A stretch of DNA of 64,000 bases from Pseudomonadota bacterium. Lineage in GTDB: Bacteria; Chloroflexota; UBA6077; JAJPGT01. The DNA lies in assembly GCA_021325655.1 (NCBI GenBank), contig JAJPGT010000052.1:243448-307447 (forward strand). Reading direction: 5' to 3'. Of this stretch, positions 43,965 through 52,964 are shown piece by piece (the stretch's first letter is position 1; every line of letters starts with the position of its first letter). The notes under the pieces are model-generated. The model was not told the DNA's origin and did not search any database. It worked only from the letters and a program-made list of their open reading frames with translations. Both the position numbers and the translations under genes were made by a program.

Positions 43965-45158
43965 TCAGGGAACGCGCTGCGCGGCACGCAGCGCCGCGGC
44001 CAACTCTGCGCGCACCCAGGGGTCGACCTCCAGCGCGAGCGCGCCACGCAGGGCGCTGACCGCCTGCCCGCCACTGAGCCGCCCGAGCGCCCAGGCGACA
44101 TGGCCGCGCACCAATGGCTCCGGATCGGCCAGCGCCCGCACCAGCGCCGGAACCGCCGCCGGATCACCGCTGTTCCCCAGGGCCACCGCGACGTTGCGTA
44201 CCAGGCCGCGCCGCTTCGCTCGCTTCACCGGGCTGCCGCGGAACAGCGCGGAGAAGCGCGCCTGGTCCAGCTCCAGCAGCGGGATGAGCGCCGGCTGCGG
44301 GCCGGGCGACGGGCGCGCCCGCAGCCCGTCGAGCGGCAGCGGCCCGCGGCCACGGTTATAGGGACAGACCTCCTGACAGACATCGCAGCCGAAGATCCAG
44401 TTCCCCAGGGCCGGGCGCAGCTCAGTGGGAATCGGTCCCCGTAGCTCAATCGTCAGGTACGACAGGCAGCGGGTGGCGTCCACGGCGTGGCCATCATAGA
44501 GCGCCCCGGTGGGGCAGGCGTCCAGGCAGAGGCGGCACTGGCCGCAGTCCTTCACCACAGGCGTGTCCGGCTCCAGCTCCAGGTCAGTGACGATCGCTCC
44601 GAGCAGCGTGTAGGAGCCGCCCGGGGAGAGCAGCATGCTGTTCTTGCCGTAGAAGCCCAGCCCGGCCCGGGCCGCCGCCTCCCGCTCCAGCAGCGGGCTA
44701 CTGTCCACGAACAGCCGCGTCCTGGGACGAACGCCGAGGTGGTGGGTGAGCCGATCCACCAGCACCGCCATCCGGGCGCGGAGCAGGTCGTGATAATCCT
44801 CGCCCCCGGCGTAGCGGGCGATCCGGCCCAGCGGACCAGCCGCGGCCGGCGCCGTCTCGGGCTCCTGGCGATAGGAGGCGCCCACCACGATGACTGAGCG
44901 AGCGCCGGGGAGGAGCTCAGTCGGCCGCGCGGCAAGGCGCATCCGCTGGGGCGTCAGCCAGGCCATCTCCCCCTGGCGTCCCTCCCTCAGCCAGGCCAGC
45001 GCGCGCTGTTCGGCTTCCAGAAAGGGCTCAGCGGTAGTGATGCCAACCAGGGCAAAGCCGAGCGCTCGGGCTTCGCGCTTGATCCAGTCGGCCAGCTCCC
45101 GCCGAGAGCTGGTATCCACGCCAGAGCACGGGTCAGAAGGACCGCTCGCAGGGTTCAT
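43965..45158 (-). CDS. queG: Epoxyqueuosine reductase QueG
   Basis: The 397-residue protein has the cobalamin-dependent QueG catalytic domain (VDSSPLLEREAAARAGLGFYGKNSML near residue 148) and two 4Fe-4S motifs (CGQCRLCLDACP near 200; CDVCQEVCPYN near 255). C-terminal HEAT-like repeats follow (DPAAVPALVRALADPEPLVRGHVAWALG). It makes queuosine from epoxyqueuosine in tRNA. Confidence 0.92.
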   Translation of the reverse strand: MNPASGPSDPCSGVDTSSRRELADWIKREARALGFALVGITTAEPFLEAEQRALAWLREGRQGEMAWLTPQRMRLAARPTELLPGARSVIVVGASYRQEPETAPAAAGPLGRIARYAGGEDYHDLLRARMAVLVDRLTHHLGVRPRTRLFVDSSPLLEREAAARAGLGFYGKNSMLLSPGGSYTLLGAIVTDLELEPDTPVVKDCGQCRLCLDACPTGALYDGHAVDATRCLSYLTIELRGPIPTELRPALGNWIFGCDVCQEVCPYNRGRGPLPLDGLRARPSPGPQPALIPLLELDQARFSALFRGSPVKRAKRRGLVRNVAVALGNSGDPAAVPALVRALADPEPLVRGHVAWALGRLSGGQAVSALRGALALEVDPWVRAELAAALRAAQRVP

Positions 45159-45295
45159 GAGACAATGGTACCCAGCGCAGCGCCACTGGCCACGCGATGA
45201 GCGGGCGCGCAGGGCTCCCAGGCGCGTCCTGGCCGCGGCCTAGAGCCAGGCCCATGTCCCGCCCGACGAAGGCGGTGCGCAGCACGGGCATCACC

Positions 45296-45324
45296 TTGGG
45301 GGAAGCGCGCCGCTCTGGTAGCAT
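45296..45324 (+). promoter_or_regulatory. Candidate promoter of mqnE-mqnC
   Basis: TTGGGG (45296-45301), 17-base spacer, TAGCAT (45319-45324), 73 bases before the mqnE ATG. Moderate match only. Confidence 0.35.
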
Positions 45325-45397
45325 GCGGGAAGCAGGGCAGGCACGGGTGAGCGAGACTGCCGCTCGACCCGCTACTGCGCTGGGAGGCACGTCCGTT

Positions 45398-46495
45398 ATG
45401 GTGATCACCCCACCCCGGTCCGGTTCTCTCCAGGACATCGCCCACAGGGTCGAGGCCGGGGAGCGCCTAAGCTTCGAGGATGGCGTTCGGCTGTTCGAGT
45501 CCGATGACCTCCTCGCCATCGGCCGGATGGCCGACCTGGTCCGCCGCCGCAAGCACGGCGACGTTGCCTACTTCAACATCAATCGCCGGCTGGAGCCGAC
45601 CAACGCCTGCGTCGCCCGCTGTAGCTTCTGCTCGTTCTACCGGCCGCTGAGCCACCCCGAGGCGTACACCCTGAGCCTGGAGGAGATCGCCGCGTTCGCC
45701 CGCTCCACCAGCCCGGAGACGACCGAGGTCCACATCGTCGGCGGGCTGAACCCGAAGCTGCCGTTCTCCTATTTCACCGACCTGCTGCGGACGCTGCGCC
45801 GCGAGGCGCCGCATCTGCACCTGAAGGCGTTCACCGCGGTCGAGATCGTCTGGTTCGCCGAACACTATGGAATGACGATCGAGCAGGTGCTGCGCGAGCT
45901 ACGCGAGGCCGGGCTGCAGAGCCTGCCGGGCGGGGGCGCGGAGATCTTCGCCCCCCGTGTCCGCCGGCTCATCTGTGACCACAAGACCGACGCGGAGGGC
46001 TGGCTGGAGGTGCACCGTACCGCGCACCGACTGGGGCTGCGCTCCAACGCTACTATGCTCTACGGCCACATCGAGTCGTACGAGGATCGCGTCGATCACC
46101 TGCTGCGGCTGCGCGAACTGCAGGACGAGACGGGCGGCTTCCAGGCGTTCATCGGGCTGCCGTTCCTGCCCCAGCACAACCTGCTGGGCCGGGGGCGCGA
46201 GTTCACCGGCGGTGCCGACGACCTGAAGGTGCTGGCGGTGGCGCGGCTGCTGCTGGACAACTTCGACCACATCAAGGCGTACTGGGTGATGGTGGGGCTG
46301 AAGCTGGCGCAGGTGGCGCTCAGCTTTGGAGTGGACGACCTGGACGGAACGATCGTCAAGGAAACGATCGCTCACAACGCCGGGGCGGACTCCCCCGACG
46401 AGGTCTCCGCCCAGTACCTGGCCGACGTCATCCGCGAAGCGGGCCGACGCCCGGTCGAGCGCGACACGCTGTACAACGTGGTCCGCGAGTGGTAA
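45398..46495 (+). CDS. mqnE: Aminofutalosine synthase MqnE
   Basis: The 365-residue radical SAM enzyme has CVARCSFC (C-x3-C-x2-C) near residue 70, then the MqnE/MqnC family features TEVHIVGGLNPKLPF, LPGGGAEIF and a C-terminal GLKLAQVALSFGVDDLDGT segment. ATG 45398 is chosen for GGGAGG and the natural N-terminus; the frame extends upstream to 45197. It performs the second step of the futalosine menaquinone pathway. Confidence 0.9.
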   Translation: MVITPPRSGSLQDIAHRVEAGERLSFEDGVRLFESDDLLAIGRMADLVRRRKHGDVAYFNINRRLEPTNACVARCSFCSFYRPLSHPEAYTLSLEEIAAFARSTSPETTEVHIVGGLNPKLPFSYFTDLLRTLRREAPHLHLKAFTAVEIVWFAEHYGMTIEQVLRELREAGLQSLPGGGAEIFAPRVRRLICDHKTDAEGWLEVHRTAHRLGLRSNATMLYGHIESYEDRVDHLLRLRELQDETGGFQAFIGLPFLPQHNLLGRGREFTGGADDLKVLAVARLLLDNFDHIKAYWVMVGLKLAQVALSFGVDDLDGTIVKETIAHNAGADSPDEVSAQYLADVIREAGRRPVERDTLYNVVREW

Positions 46496-46524
46496 GGCGC
46501 GAGCTGGAGAGGAGTCGAGACACG

Positions 46525-47613
46525 ATGATGGTCGCTTCCCCGGCCGAGGCGGCGCGCGAGATCCTCCAGAAGGCGCGCGCCGGCGAGCGGCTGAGCTATG
46601 ACGAGGGCGTGACGCTGTATCGCTACGCCGACCTGCTGGAGTTGGGCGAAGCCGCCCGCGAGCGCTGCGACCAGCTTCACCCGGAGCGCTACGTCACCTT
46701 CGTCATCGACAGCAACATCAACCACACCAACGTCTGCGTCACCAACTGCTCATTCTGCGCCTTCTACCGCCCCCCACGCCACGCCGAGGCATACACCCGC
46801 TCCCACGAGCAGATCCTGGACATGGTCGGCCAGATGGTCGAGCAGGGCGGGACCGAGCTACTGATGCAGGGGGGGCACAACCCGGATCTGACCGTCGAGT
46901 ACTTCGAGGCTCTGTTCCGCGCGATCAAGCAACGCTATCCCCAGGTCATCATCCACTCGCTGTCCCCCCCGGAGATCCAGTACATCGCCCGCCGCTCGAA
47001 GCTCTCCATCTATGACACGATGGTACGGCTGAAGGCGGCCGGTTGGGAGAGCTTCCCCGGTGGCGGGGCGGAGATTCTGGTAGACCGGGTGCGGAGCATC
47101 ATCGCTCCGCTGAAGACCAAGTCCCAAGAGTGGTTGGACATCATGCGCATGGCGCACAACCTGGGGGTACACGGGAGCGCGACGATGATGTTCGGCCACG
47201 TGGAAACGCTCGAAGAGCGCGTGGAGCACCTGCTACGGCTGCGCGAGCTCCAGGACGAGACGCATGGCTGGCGCGCCTTCATCTGCTGGACCTACCAGCC
47301 GGGCAACACCGCGCTAGGGGGCCGGGAGGTCGGCTCCGTCGAATACCTGCGCACCCTCGCCTTCGCCCGGCTGTTCCTGGACAACATCCCGAACATTCAG
47401 GCCTCCTGGCTGACCCAGGGGCTGAAGGTCGGCCAGGTGGCGCTCTCCTTCGGCGCCAACGACCTGGGCGGGACGCTGATCGAGGAGGAGGTCGTCCGCT
47501 CGACCGGGGTGACCAACCGCTCGAACGCCGAGACGCTCATCAAGCTGGTACGCGACGTCGGCAAGACGCCCGCGCTGCGCAACACCCGCTACGAGATCGT
47601 CCGAGTGTTCTGA
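46525..47613 (+). CDS. mqnC: Cyclic dehypoxanthine futalosine synthase MqnC
   Basis: The 362-residue radical SAM enzyme has CVTNCSFC near residue 71, MQGGHNPDLTVEYFE, FPGGGAEILVDRVR and QVALSFGANDLGGTL. Tandem with mqnE 29 bases upstream, it closes the cyclohexane ring in the futalosine menaquinone pathway. ATG 46525 follows GGAGAGGAG; an adjacent ATG at 46528 is equally possible. Confidence 0.9.
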   Translation: MMVASPAEAAREILQKARAGERLSYDEGVTLYRYADLLELGEAARERCDQLHPERYVTFVIDSNINHTNVCVTNCSFCAFYRPPRHAEAYTRSHEQILDMVGQMVEQGGTELLMQGGHNPDLTVEYFEALFRAIKQRYPQVIIHSLSPPEIQYIARRSKLSIYDTMVRLKAAGWESFPGGGAEILVDRVRSIIAPLKTKSQEWLDIMRMAHNLGVHGSATMMFGHVETLEERVEHLLRLRELQDETHGWRAFICWTYQPGNTALGGREVGSVEYLRTLAFARLFLDNIPNIQASWLTQGLKVGQVALSFGANDLGGTLIEEEVVRSTGVTNRSNAETLIKLVRDVGKTPALRNTRYEIVRVF

Positions 47614-47723
47614 AGCGGCGGTGTGGGCTCAACGGCCCGGGCCTGGCGGCCCGCGTCGCCGACCGCCGTTCCGTGCGCTCCTGAGTGGTTTGCGGGAGCG
47701 CCTCGCCCGGAGCGCCGCCGGGC

Positions 47724-49523
47724 CTACTCCCGCACGTTCAGCACCGCCATGAACGCTTCCTGCGGGATCTCCACCGTGCCCAGGCGCTTCATCCGCTTCT
47801 TGCCCTCGGCCTGCTTCTCCAGCAGCTTGCGCTTGCGGGTGACATCTCCACCGTAGCACTTGGCGAGCACGTTCTTCTTCATCGCCCGGATCGTCTCGCG
47901 GGCAATGACCTTCGAGCCGATCGCTGCCTGGAGCGGGACGTCGAATAATTGTCGCGGGATGAGCCCACGCAGCTTCTCCACCAGCGCCCGGCCGTGCTGG
48001 TAGGCCTTGTCGGCGTGGACGATCAGACTCAGCGCGTCCACGGGCTCGCCGTTCACCAGGATGTCCAGCTTCACCAGGTCGGCCTCGCGGTAGTCGGCGA
48101 AGTGGTAGTCGAGCGAGGCGTAGCCCTGGGTGCGCGACTTGAGCTGGTCGTGGAAGTCCACGATCAGCTCGGCCAGCGGCATACTGTACTCCAGCAATAC
48201 CCGCTGCTCATCCACGTAGGTCATCTTGCGGAATGTGCCGCGCCGGGTCTGCACCAGCTCCATCACCGTCCCGATGTACCTGGTTGGGACGATGATCGAC
48301 AGCTCCACCCAGGGCTCCTCAATGCGGTCGATCTCGCCGGGTGGGGGGAGCTGCGCCGGGTTGTCCACCACCAGCTCCTTGCCCGAGCGGGTAAAGACCC
48401 GATACTCCACGCTCGGGGCGGTGATGAGCAGGTCCAGCCCGTACTCGCGCTCCAGCCGCTCGCGGACGATCTCCATGTGGAGCATTCCGAGGAAGCCGCA
48501 GCGGAAGCCGAAGCCGAGCGCCACGCTGGACTCCGGCTCGTACACGAGCGAGGCGTCGTTCAGCCGCAGCTTCTCCAGCGCGTCCCGCAGCTCGGGGTAT
48601 GCATCGCCAACGGTGGGATACAGCCCGGCGAACACCATCGGCTTCACCGGGCGATAGCCGGGCAGTGGCTCGCTCGCTGGCTCGTCGGCGCTGGTGAGGG
48701 TATCGCCCACCCGCACCTGGCGGACGTCCTTCAGCCCGGTCGCCATGTAGCCCACCTCGCCCGCTTCCAGGTGCTCGACCGGGCTCATCCGCGGCCGGAA
48801 TACCCCCACCTCCAGCACGTCGGCGCGCTGCTCGGTCATCATCGTCAGCACCCGGGCGTTCGGCTCCACCCGGCCGTCCACCACCCGCACGTAGGCGATG
48901 ACACCCTTGTAGGGATCGTAGTGGGAGTCGAACACCAGCGCCCGCAGCGGCTGGTGGAGCTGGCCGTGCGGTGGCGGGATACGGTGGACAATCGCCTCCA
49001 GAATCTCGTCGATGCCGATGCCTTCTTTGGCCGAGGCGTAGAGAATATCCCCGCGGGGCAGCCCGATCACGCGCTCGACCTCCTCCGCCACTGTCTCCGG
49101 ATCAGCATTCGGCAGGTCGATCTTGTTGATGATCGGAATGATGGTCAGGTCGTGCTCGATGGCCAGGTAAGCGTTGGCGAGTGTCTGCGCCTCGACGCCC
49201 TGCGCGGCATCGACCACCAGCAGCGCGCCTTCGCAGGCGGCCAGCGCTCGTGACACCTCGTAGCCGAAGTCGACGTGCCCGGGTGTATCGATCAGGTTGA
49301 GCTGATACTCCTGGCCGTCGCGCGCCAGGTAGCGCATCCGCACCGCCTTCGCCTTGATGGTGATCCCCTTCTCCCGCTCCAGGTCCATCGCATCCAGTAC
49401 CTGCTCGGACATCTGGCGCGCGGAGAGGGTTCCGGTGCGCTCGAGGAGGCGGTCGGCCAGCGTGGACTTCCCGTGATCGATGTGAGCGATGATGACGAAG
49501 TTGCGAATGCGCGGCTGGGACAC
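47724..49523 (-). CDS. lepA: Elongation factor 4 (LepA)
   Basis: The 599-residue translational GTPase has G1 AHIDHGKS near residue 11, the G2/G3 segments [10 protein letters not shown] and DTPGHVDF, and NKIDLPNA (G4). The LepA-specific C-terminal domain ends with [25 protein letters not shown]. It back-translocates or remodels ribosomes. It is divergent from rpsT. Confidence 0.95.
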   Translation of the reverse strand: MSQPRIRNFVIIAHIDHGKSTLADRLLERTGTLSARQMSEQVLDAMDLEREKGITIKAKAVRMRYLARDGQEYQLNLIDTPGHVDFGYEVSRALAACEGALLVVDAAQGVEAQTLANAYLAIEHDLTIIPIINKIDLPNADPETVAEEVERVIGLPRGDILYASAKEGIGIDEILEAIVHRIPPPHGQLHQPLRALVFDSHYDPYKGVIAYVRVVDGRVEPNARVLTMMTEQRADVLEVGVFRPRMSPVEHLEAGEVGYMATGLKDVRQVRVGDTLTSADEPASEPLPGYRPVKPMVFAGLYPTVGDAYPELRDALEKLRLNDASLVYEPESSVALGFGFRCGFLGMLHMEIVRERLEREYGLDLLITAPSVEYRVFTRSGKELVVDNPAQLPPPGEIDRIEEPWVELSIIVPTRYIGTVMELVQTRRGTFRKMTYVDEQRVLLEYSMPLAELIVDFHDQLKSRTQGYASLDYHFADYREADLVKLDILVNGEPVDALSLIVHADKAYQHGRALVEKLRGLIPRQLFDVPLQAAIGSKVIARETIRAMKKNVLAKCYGGDVTRKRKLLEKQAEGKKRMKRLGTVEIPQEAFMAVLNVRE

Positions 49524-49646
49524 GGTGCTCCACTCGCACGGATGCCCGCCATGGATCGGCGGGCACCTGTACGAAAACAGTATACCCGCCTGGAGGGCTA
49601 CCCCGCCGTGAAGCGTGATGTGCTCGCCCGAGCCCTGGGCGCAGGG

Positions 49647-49652
49647 TATAAT
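49647..49652 (+). promoter_or_regulatory. -10 box of rpsT
   Basis: A consensus TATAAT 62 bases before the rpsT ATG. No good -35 hexamer is visible at the expected spacing. Confidence 0.5.
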
Positions 49653-49714
49653 CGCAGCGTTGTGCCCGACCGTGTCCCGGGTCGGAGCGGTGGTGAAGAC
49701 GTAGAGGAGATCAC

Positions 49715-49996
49715 GTGCCCAATACCAAGTCGGCTGCCAAGGCGCTGCGAGTGTCGGAGCGGCGGCGCCTGCGCAATAAGAGCACGAAGTCGGCAGTCAA
49801 GACGTTCATTCGCAAGGCCGAGGCGGCCATCGCCGCCAGCAGCGAGCAATCCGTGGAGGCGGTGCGCCAGGCGATTCGTGCGCTGGACAAGGCGGCGGAG
49901 AAGAAGATTCTGCACAAGAATAACGCCGCGCGCCGGAAGTCGCGGCTGATGAAAAAGCTGAACAGCATGCTGGCAGGGGCTTCCTCCGCCCAGTAG
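49715..49996 (+). CDS. rpsT: 30S ribosomal protein S20
   Basis: The 93-residue basic protein has the S20 pattern [21 protein letters not shown]...[11 protein letters not shown]...[26 protein letters not shown] precedes the ATG. It binds 16S rRNA in early 30S assembly. Confidence 0.95.
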   Translation: MPNTKSAAKALRVSERRRLRNKSTKSAVKTFIRKAEAAIAASSEQSVEAVRQAIRALDKAAEKKILHKNNAARRKSRLMKKLNSMLAGASSAQ

Positions 49997-50151
49997 CCCC
50001 GGGCTGGCACGCCCCGGCGTTCGCCCGGCCCCGGGCTGGAAGCGGACAACAGTGGAGAGGCGGCGCGGCTGACGAGGGGAGACGAGGGGAAGGCACGAGT
50101 GTGCTGAGGCGCACCGCGTTGCTCAGCGGAGCGTGCAAGCGACCGAGCGTC
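49997..50151. other. Intergenic stretch between rpsT and the ilv promoter
   Basis: No gene. GC-rich, with GCCCCGGGCT-type inverted segments right after the rpsT stop that may terminate rpsT, but I could not fit a clean stem with a T-tract. Confidence 0.35.
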
Positions 50152-50181
50152 TTGACAGCGGCCGAGGCCGGTTGGTAGACT
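50152..50181 (+). promoter_or_regulatory. Promoter of the ilv-leu operon
   Basis: TTGACA (50152-50157), 18-base spacer, TAGACT (50176-50181). It lies immediately before the T-box leader, placing the transcript start near 50188. Confidence 0.65.
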
Positions 50182-50390
50182 CCCGCGCAAGTGAATACCG
50201 AACGGCGTTGAGAGGGAGCAGTACGGATCCCGAGCTGCTCAGAGAGCCGGGGGCAGGTGTGAGCCCGGTGCAGACAGGATCCCGAACTCGCCCTTGAGCC
50301 GCCAGAGCGAAGCGGGGAGCCGTGCGTAGTTCTGGCCGGGGTGGCGGGCGTTAGACTGCTACGAGTGGGCGCGCCGGCCGGCGTCGTCAA

Positions 50391-50440
50391 CCGGGGTGGT
50401 ACCACGAGAAGCTCTCGTCCCTGGGGGATGAGAGTTTTTT
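50391..50440 (+). terminator. T-box cassette 1 (antiterminator/terminator)
   Basis: The T-box core CCGGGGTGGTACCACGAG (50391-50408) is followed by terminator CTCTCGTCC/GGATGAGAG (50412-50434) and a six-T tract (50435-50440). CGTCCC is the antiterminator partner. Confidence 0.85.
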
Positions 50441-50510
50441 GTTGGTTCCTGGTTGTTCGGCGTCCACCCTGCATGGGAGTCTATCCTGTGGGTTGGGCCG
50501 AGTCGCGTCA

Positions 50511-50565
50511 ACCGGGGTGGTACCGCGAGTTGAACCCTCGTCCCTGGATGGGCGAGGGCGATTTT
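50511..50565 (+). terminator. T-box cassette 2 (duplicate antiterminator/terminator)
   Basis: A second core with the same 14-base CGGGGTGGTACC-containing word (50512-50525), then terminator CCCTCG-CCC/GGG-CGAGGG (50535-50558) and ATTTT. It has no Stem I of its own: only about 70 bases separate the cassettes. Nineteen bases ending in GGTACC are identical between the two. Confidence 0.85.
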
Positions 50566-50573
50566 GTTAACGG

Positions 50574-50617
50574 CGTCCCCGTTCGCGGCTCACCGTGGTG
50601 AGCCGCGAACGGGGACG
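50574..50617 (+). repeat. 21-bp perfect hairpin upstream of ilvB
   Basis: An uninterrupted 21-bp inverted repeat with a 2-base loop (left arm begins CGTCCCCGTTCG) ends 17 bases before the ilvB ATG. There is no T-tract. Possible roles are an mRNA-processing site, a translation-control hairpin next to the Shine-Dalgarno, or a short mobile/REP-like insertion. Confidence 0.75.
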
Positions 50618-50634
50618 TGGAACAGGGGGCGAGG

Positions 50635-52398
50635 ATGCGGATGAACGGTGCGCGCATGGTTGCGCAGGCGATGGTGGAAGAAGGCGTTGAGGTGGTCTTC
50701 GGCATCCCCGGCGGGGCGATCCTTCCCCTGTACGACGTTCTCCCCGAGTTTCCCATCCGCAACGTGCTGGTACGGCACGAGCAGGGCGGCGCCCACATGG
50801 CTGACGGCTACGCTCGTGCCTCGGGCAAGGTCGGCGTCTGCATGGGGACCAGTGGCCCCGGCGCCACCAACCTGGTGACGGGGATCCTCACCGCGCACAT
50901 GGACTCTGTCCCACTGGTGGCGATCACCGCCAACGTGGCCACGCACTTCATCGGCTCGGACGCCTTCCAGGAAGCGGACATCACCGGGATCACCATCCCG
51001 GTCACCAAGCAGAACTACCTGGTGCGTCACGTCGCCGACCTGCCGCGAGTGATGAAGGAGGCGTTCTACATCGCCAGCAGCGGCCGGCCCGGCCCGGTGC
51101 ACGTGGACATCCCGAAGGACGTGCTGATCGCTGAAGGCGAGTTCGACTACTCCCAGCCGGTGACCCTGCCCAGCTACGAGCCAACGCTTGAGGGCAACAT
51201 GGTGCAGATCCGCAAGGCGGCCCGGCTGATCGAGACCGCTGAGCGTCCAGTGATCCTGGCCGGCCACGGCGTCATCCTCTCACGCGCCTGGGACGAACTG
51301 CGGGAGTTTGCCGAGAAGACCGGCATCCCGGTTATCACCACCCTGCTTGGGATCGGCAGCTTCCCCGAGTCGCACCCGCTCAGCCTCGGCTTCCCGGGGA
51401 TGCACGGCTGGGTCTGGGCCAACTACGCGATCCACCACTCGGATCTGGTGATCGGAATCGGTAACCGCTTTGACGACCGCGCCTGCGGCAAGTTCTCCGC
51501 CTTCGCCCCACAGGCCAGGATCATTCACATCGACATCGACCCGGCCGAGATCGGGAAGAATGTCCGGGTGGACGTGCCGATCGTCGGCGACGTGAAGCGG
51601 GTGCTGGCCAAGCTGACTCCGGAGGTCGGCGCGTGCGTAGAGAAGAGCGCCTGGCACGCCCAGATCCGCGCCTGGAAGGCGGAGTACCCGCCGCGGCTGC
51701 GACCCCACGGCGCCGTGGGCGGGCTGTACACGCCGGAGGTGATCGACGGCATCTACCGCGCCACCCGCGGGACGGCGATGGTAGTGGCGGATGTCGGGCA
51801 GCACCAGATGTTCGCGGCGCAGCACTACTACTACGATGAGCCGAACTCCTGGCAGACCAGCGGCGGATTGGGAACAATGGGCTACGCGCTCCCGGCAGCG
51901 ATCGGGGCGCAGATCGCCCGCCCGGACAAGCCCGTCTGGTGCGTGATCGGCGACGGCGGCTTCCAGATGACGTTCCAGGAGCTGGCCGTGGCGGTCGTGG
52001 AGCGCGTCCCGGTCAAGTTCGCGCTGATCAACAACGCCTACCTGGGCATGGTGCGCCAGTGGCAGGAGCTGTTCCACAAGCAGAACTACGTAGGAGTGGA
52101 CCTGTCGGGCGTGCCAGACTACGTCAAGATCGCCGAGGCCTACGGCATTCCGGCCTGGCGGGTGACCCGTCCGGACCAGGTGGATTTCGCGGTCGGCGCG
52201 GCGATGGCCTACCCGGGCCCGGCGCTGATCGAGTTCCAGACGGTCAAAGATGAGAACGTGTTCCCAATGGTGGTGCCAGGCACCGCTCTGAGTGAGGTGA
52301 TTCCGGATGAAACATACGCTCGTGGCGACGCTCGAAGACCAGCCGTCAACGCTCAACCGCGTCGTGAGCCTGTTCCGGCAACGGGGCTTCGCGATTGA
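50635..52398 (+). CDS. ilvB: Acetolactate synthase large subunit
   Basis: The 587-residue ThDP enzyme opens MRMNGARMVAQAMVEEGVEV with FGIPGGAILPLYDVL (catalytic Glu downstream in VRHEQGGAHMADGYARASGK). It has the FAD/substrate region GHGVILSRAWDELRE, and a ThDP motif IGDGGFQMTFQELAVA...INNAYLGMVRQWQELF. ATG 50635 follows AGGGGGCGAGG. The last ~30 residues (DARRPAVNAQPRREPV...) run 92 bases into ilvN, longer than usual homologues. Catalyses pyruvate condensation to acetolactate or acetohydroxybutyrate. Confidence 0.95.
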   Translation: MRMNGARMVAQAMVEEGVEVVFGIPGGAILPLYDVLPEFPIRNVLVRHEQGGAHMADGYARASGKVGVCMGTSGPGATNLVTGILTAHMDSVPLVAITANVATHFIGSDAFQEADITGITIPVTKQNYLVRHVADLPRVMKEAFYIASSGRPGPVHVDIPKDVLIAEGEFDYSQPVTLPSYEPTLEGNMVQIRKAARLIETAERPVILAGHGVILSRAWDELREFAEKTGIPVITTLLGIGSFPESHPLSLGFPGMHGWVWANYAIHHSDLVIGIGNRFDDRACGKFSAFAPQARIIHIDIDPAEIGKNVRVDVPIVGDVKRVLAKLTPEVGACVEKSAWHAQIRAWKAEYPPRLRPHGAVGGLYTPEVIDGIYRATRGTAMVVADVGQHQMFAAQHYYYDEPNSWQTSGGLGTMGYALPAAIGAQIARPDKPVWCVIGDGGFQMTFQELAVAVVERVPVKFALINNAYLGMVRQWQELFHKQNYVGVDLSGVPDYVKIAEAYGIPAWRVTRPDQVDFAVGAAMAYPGPALIEFQTVKDENVFPMVVPGTALSEVIPDETYARGDARRPAVNAQPRREPVPATGLRD

Positions 52399-52879
52399 GA
52401 GCTTGACCATCGGCCGCACCCACGAGCCGCACGTCTCCCGGATGACCCTGGTGGTGGACGGTTCGAAGACCGCGGTCGAGCAGGTGATCAAGCAGCTCTA
52501 CAAAGTGATCGAGGTCAAGAAGGTCTCCGACCTGACCCAGGACGCCACAGTGGAGCGGGAGTTGGCGCTGATCAAGGTCTTCAGCCGCAACTCGGCGATG
52601 CGCGCTGAGATCATGCAGGTGGTGGACATCTACCGCGCCCGGATCGTGGACGTGGCCCCGAACAGCCTGACGGTGGAGGTGACCGGCCCGACCGAGAAGG
52701 TTGATTCGCTCGTGCAGCTCCTGCGCCCCTACGGGATCAAGGAGATGGTTCGCACCGGGGTGGTGGCGATGAGCCGGGGGACGGCAACCGGCGCCCGGGA
52801 TGGCGCGGTGGTCGGCCCGCGCCAGGGCGCGCTGGCCTCCAAGGAGCCGCCCAACCTGGTGGCGATCTCCTCGGGCTGA
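52307..52879 (+). CDS. ilvN: Acetolactate synthase small (regulatory) subunit
   Basis: The 190-residue protein has an N-terminal ACT domain (HTLVATLEDQPSTLNRVVSLFRQRGFAIESL) and the C-terminal ALS_ss_C domain (VERELALIKVF, YGIKEMVRTGVVAMSRG), followed by about 30 extra residues. The ATG lies within the 3' end of ilvB. It provides valine feedback regulation of IlvB. Confidence 0.93.
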   Translation: MKHTLVATLEDQPSTLNRVVSLFRQRGFAIESLTIGRTHEPHVSRMTLVVDGSKTAVEQVIKQLYKVIEVKKVSDLTQDATVERELALIKVFSRNSAMRAEIMQVVDIYRARIVDVAPNSLTVEVTGPTEKVDSLVQLLRPYGIKEMVRTGVVAMSRGTATGARDGAVVGPRQGALASKEPPNLVAISSG

Positions 52880-52964
52880 GGTATCCCTGTCCCAGCCCCT
52901 CGCCTGCTGAAGCGGGAGGCGGACCGGGACGATGGACAGACGAGTCACGAAGATAGGAGTCACC

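Larger units (their letters stand above)
50188..50572 (+). promoter_or_regulatory. Leucine T-box leader with two terminator cassettes
   Basis: The leader has T-box hallmarks: the basal AGTAC segment at about 50219, the AGAGAG bulge and GGTGTGAGCCC distal loop (50250-50268), then CCCGAACTCGCC where the specifier codon is CTC (leucine) at 50287-50289. Two T-box cores GGGGTGGTACC follow, at 50393 and 50513, each with a CGTCCCT partner and its own terminator. Uncharged tRNA-Leu(GAG) pairing with CTC and the T-box bulge would stabilise the antiterminator and switch the operon on. It should therefore respond to leucine starvation. B. subtilis ilv-leu also uses CUC. Confidence 0.9.
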
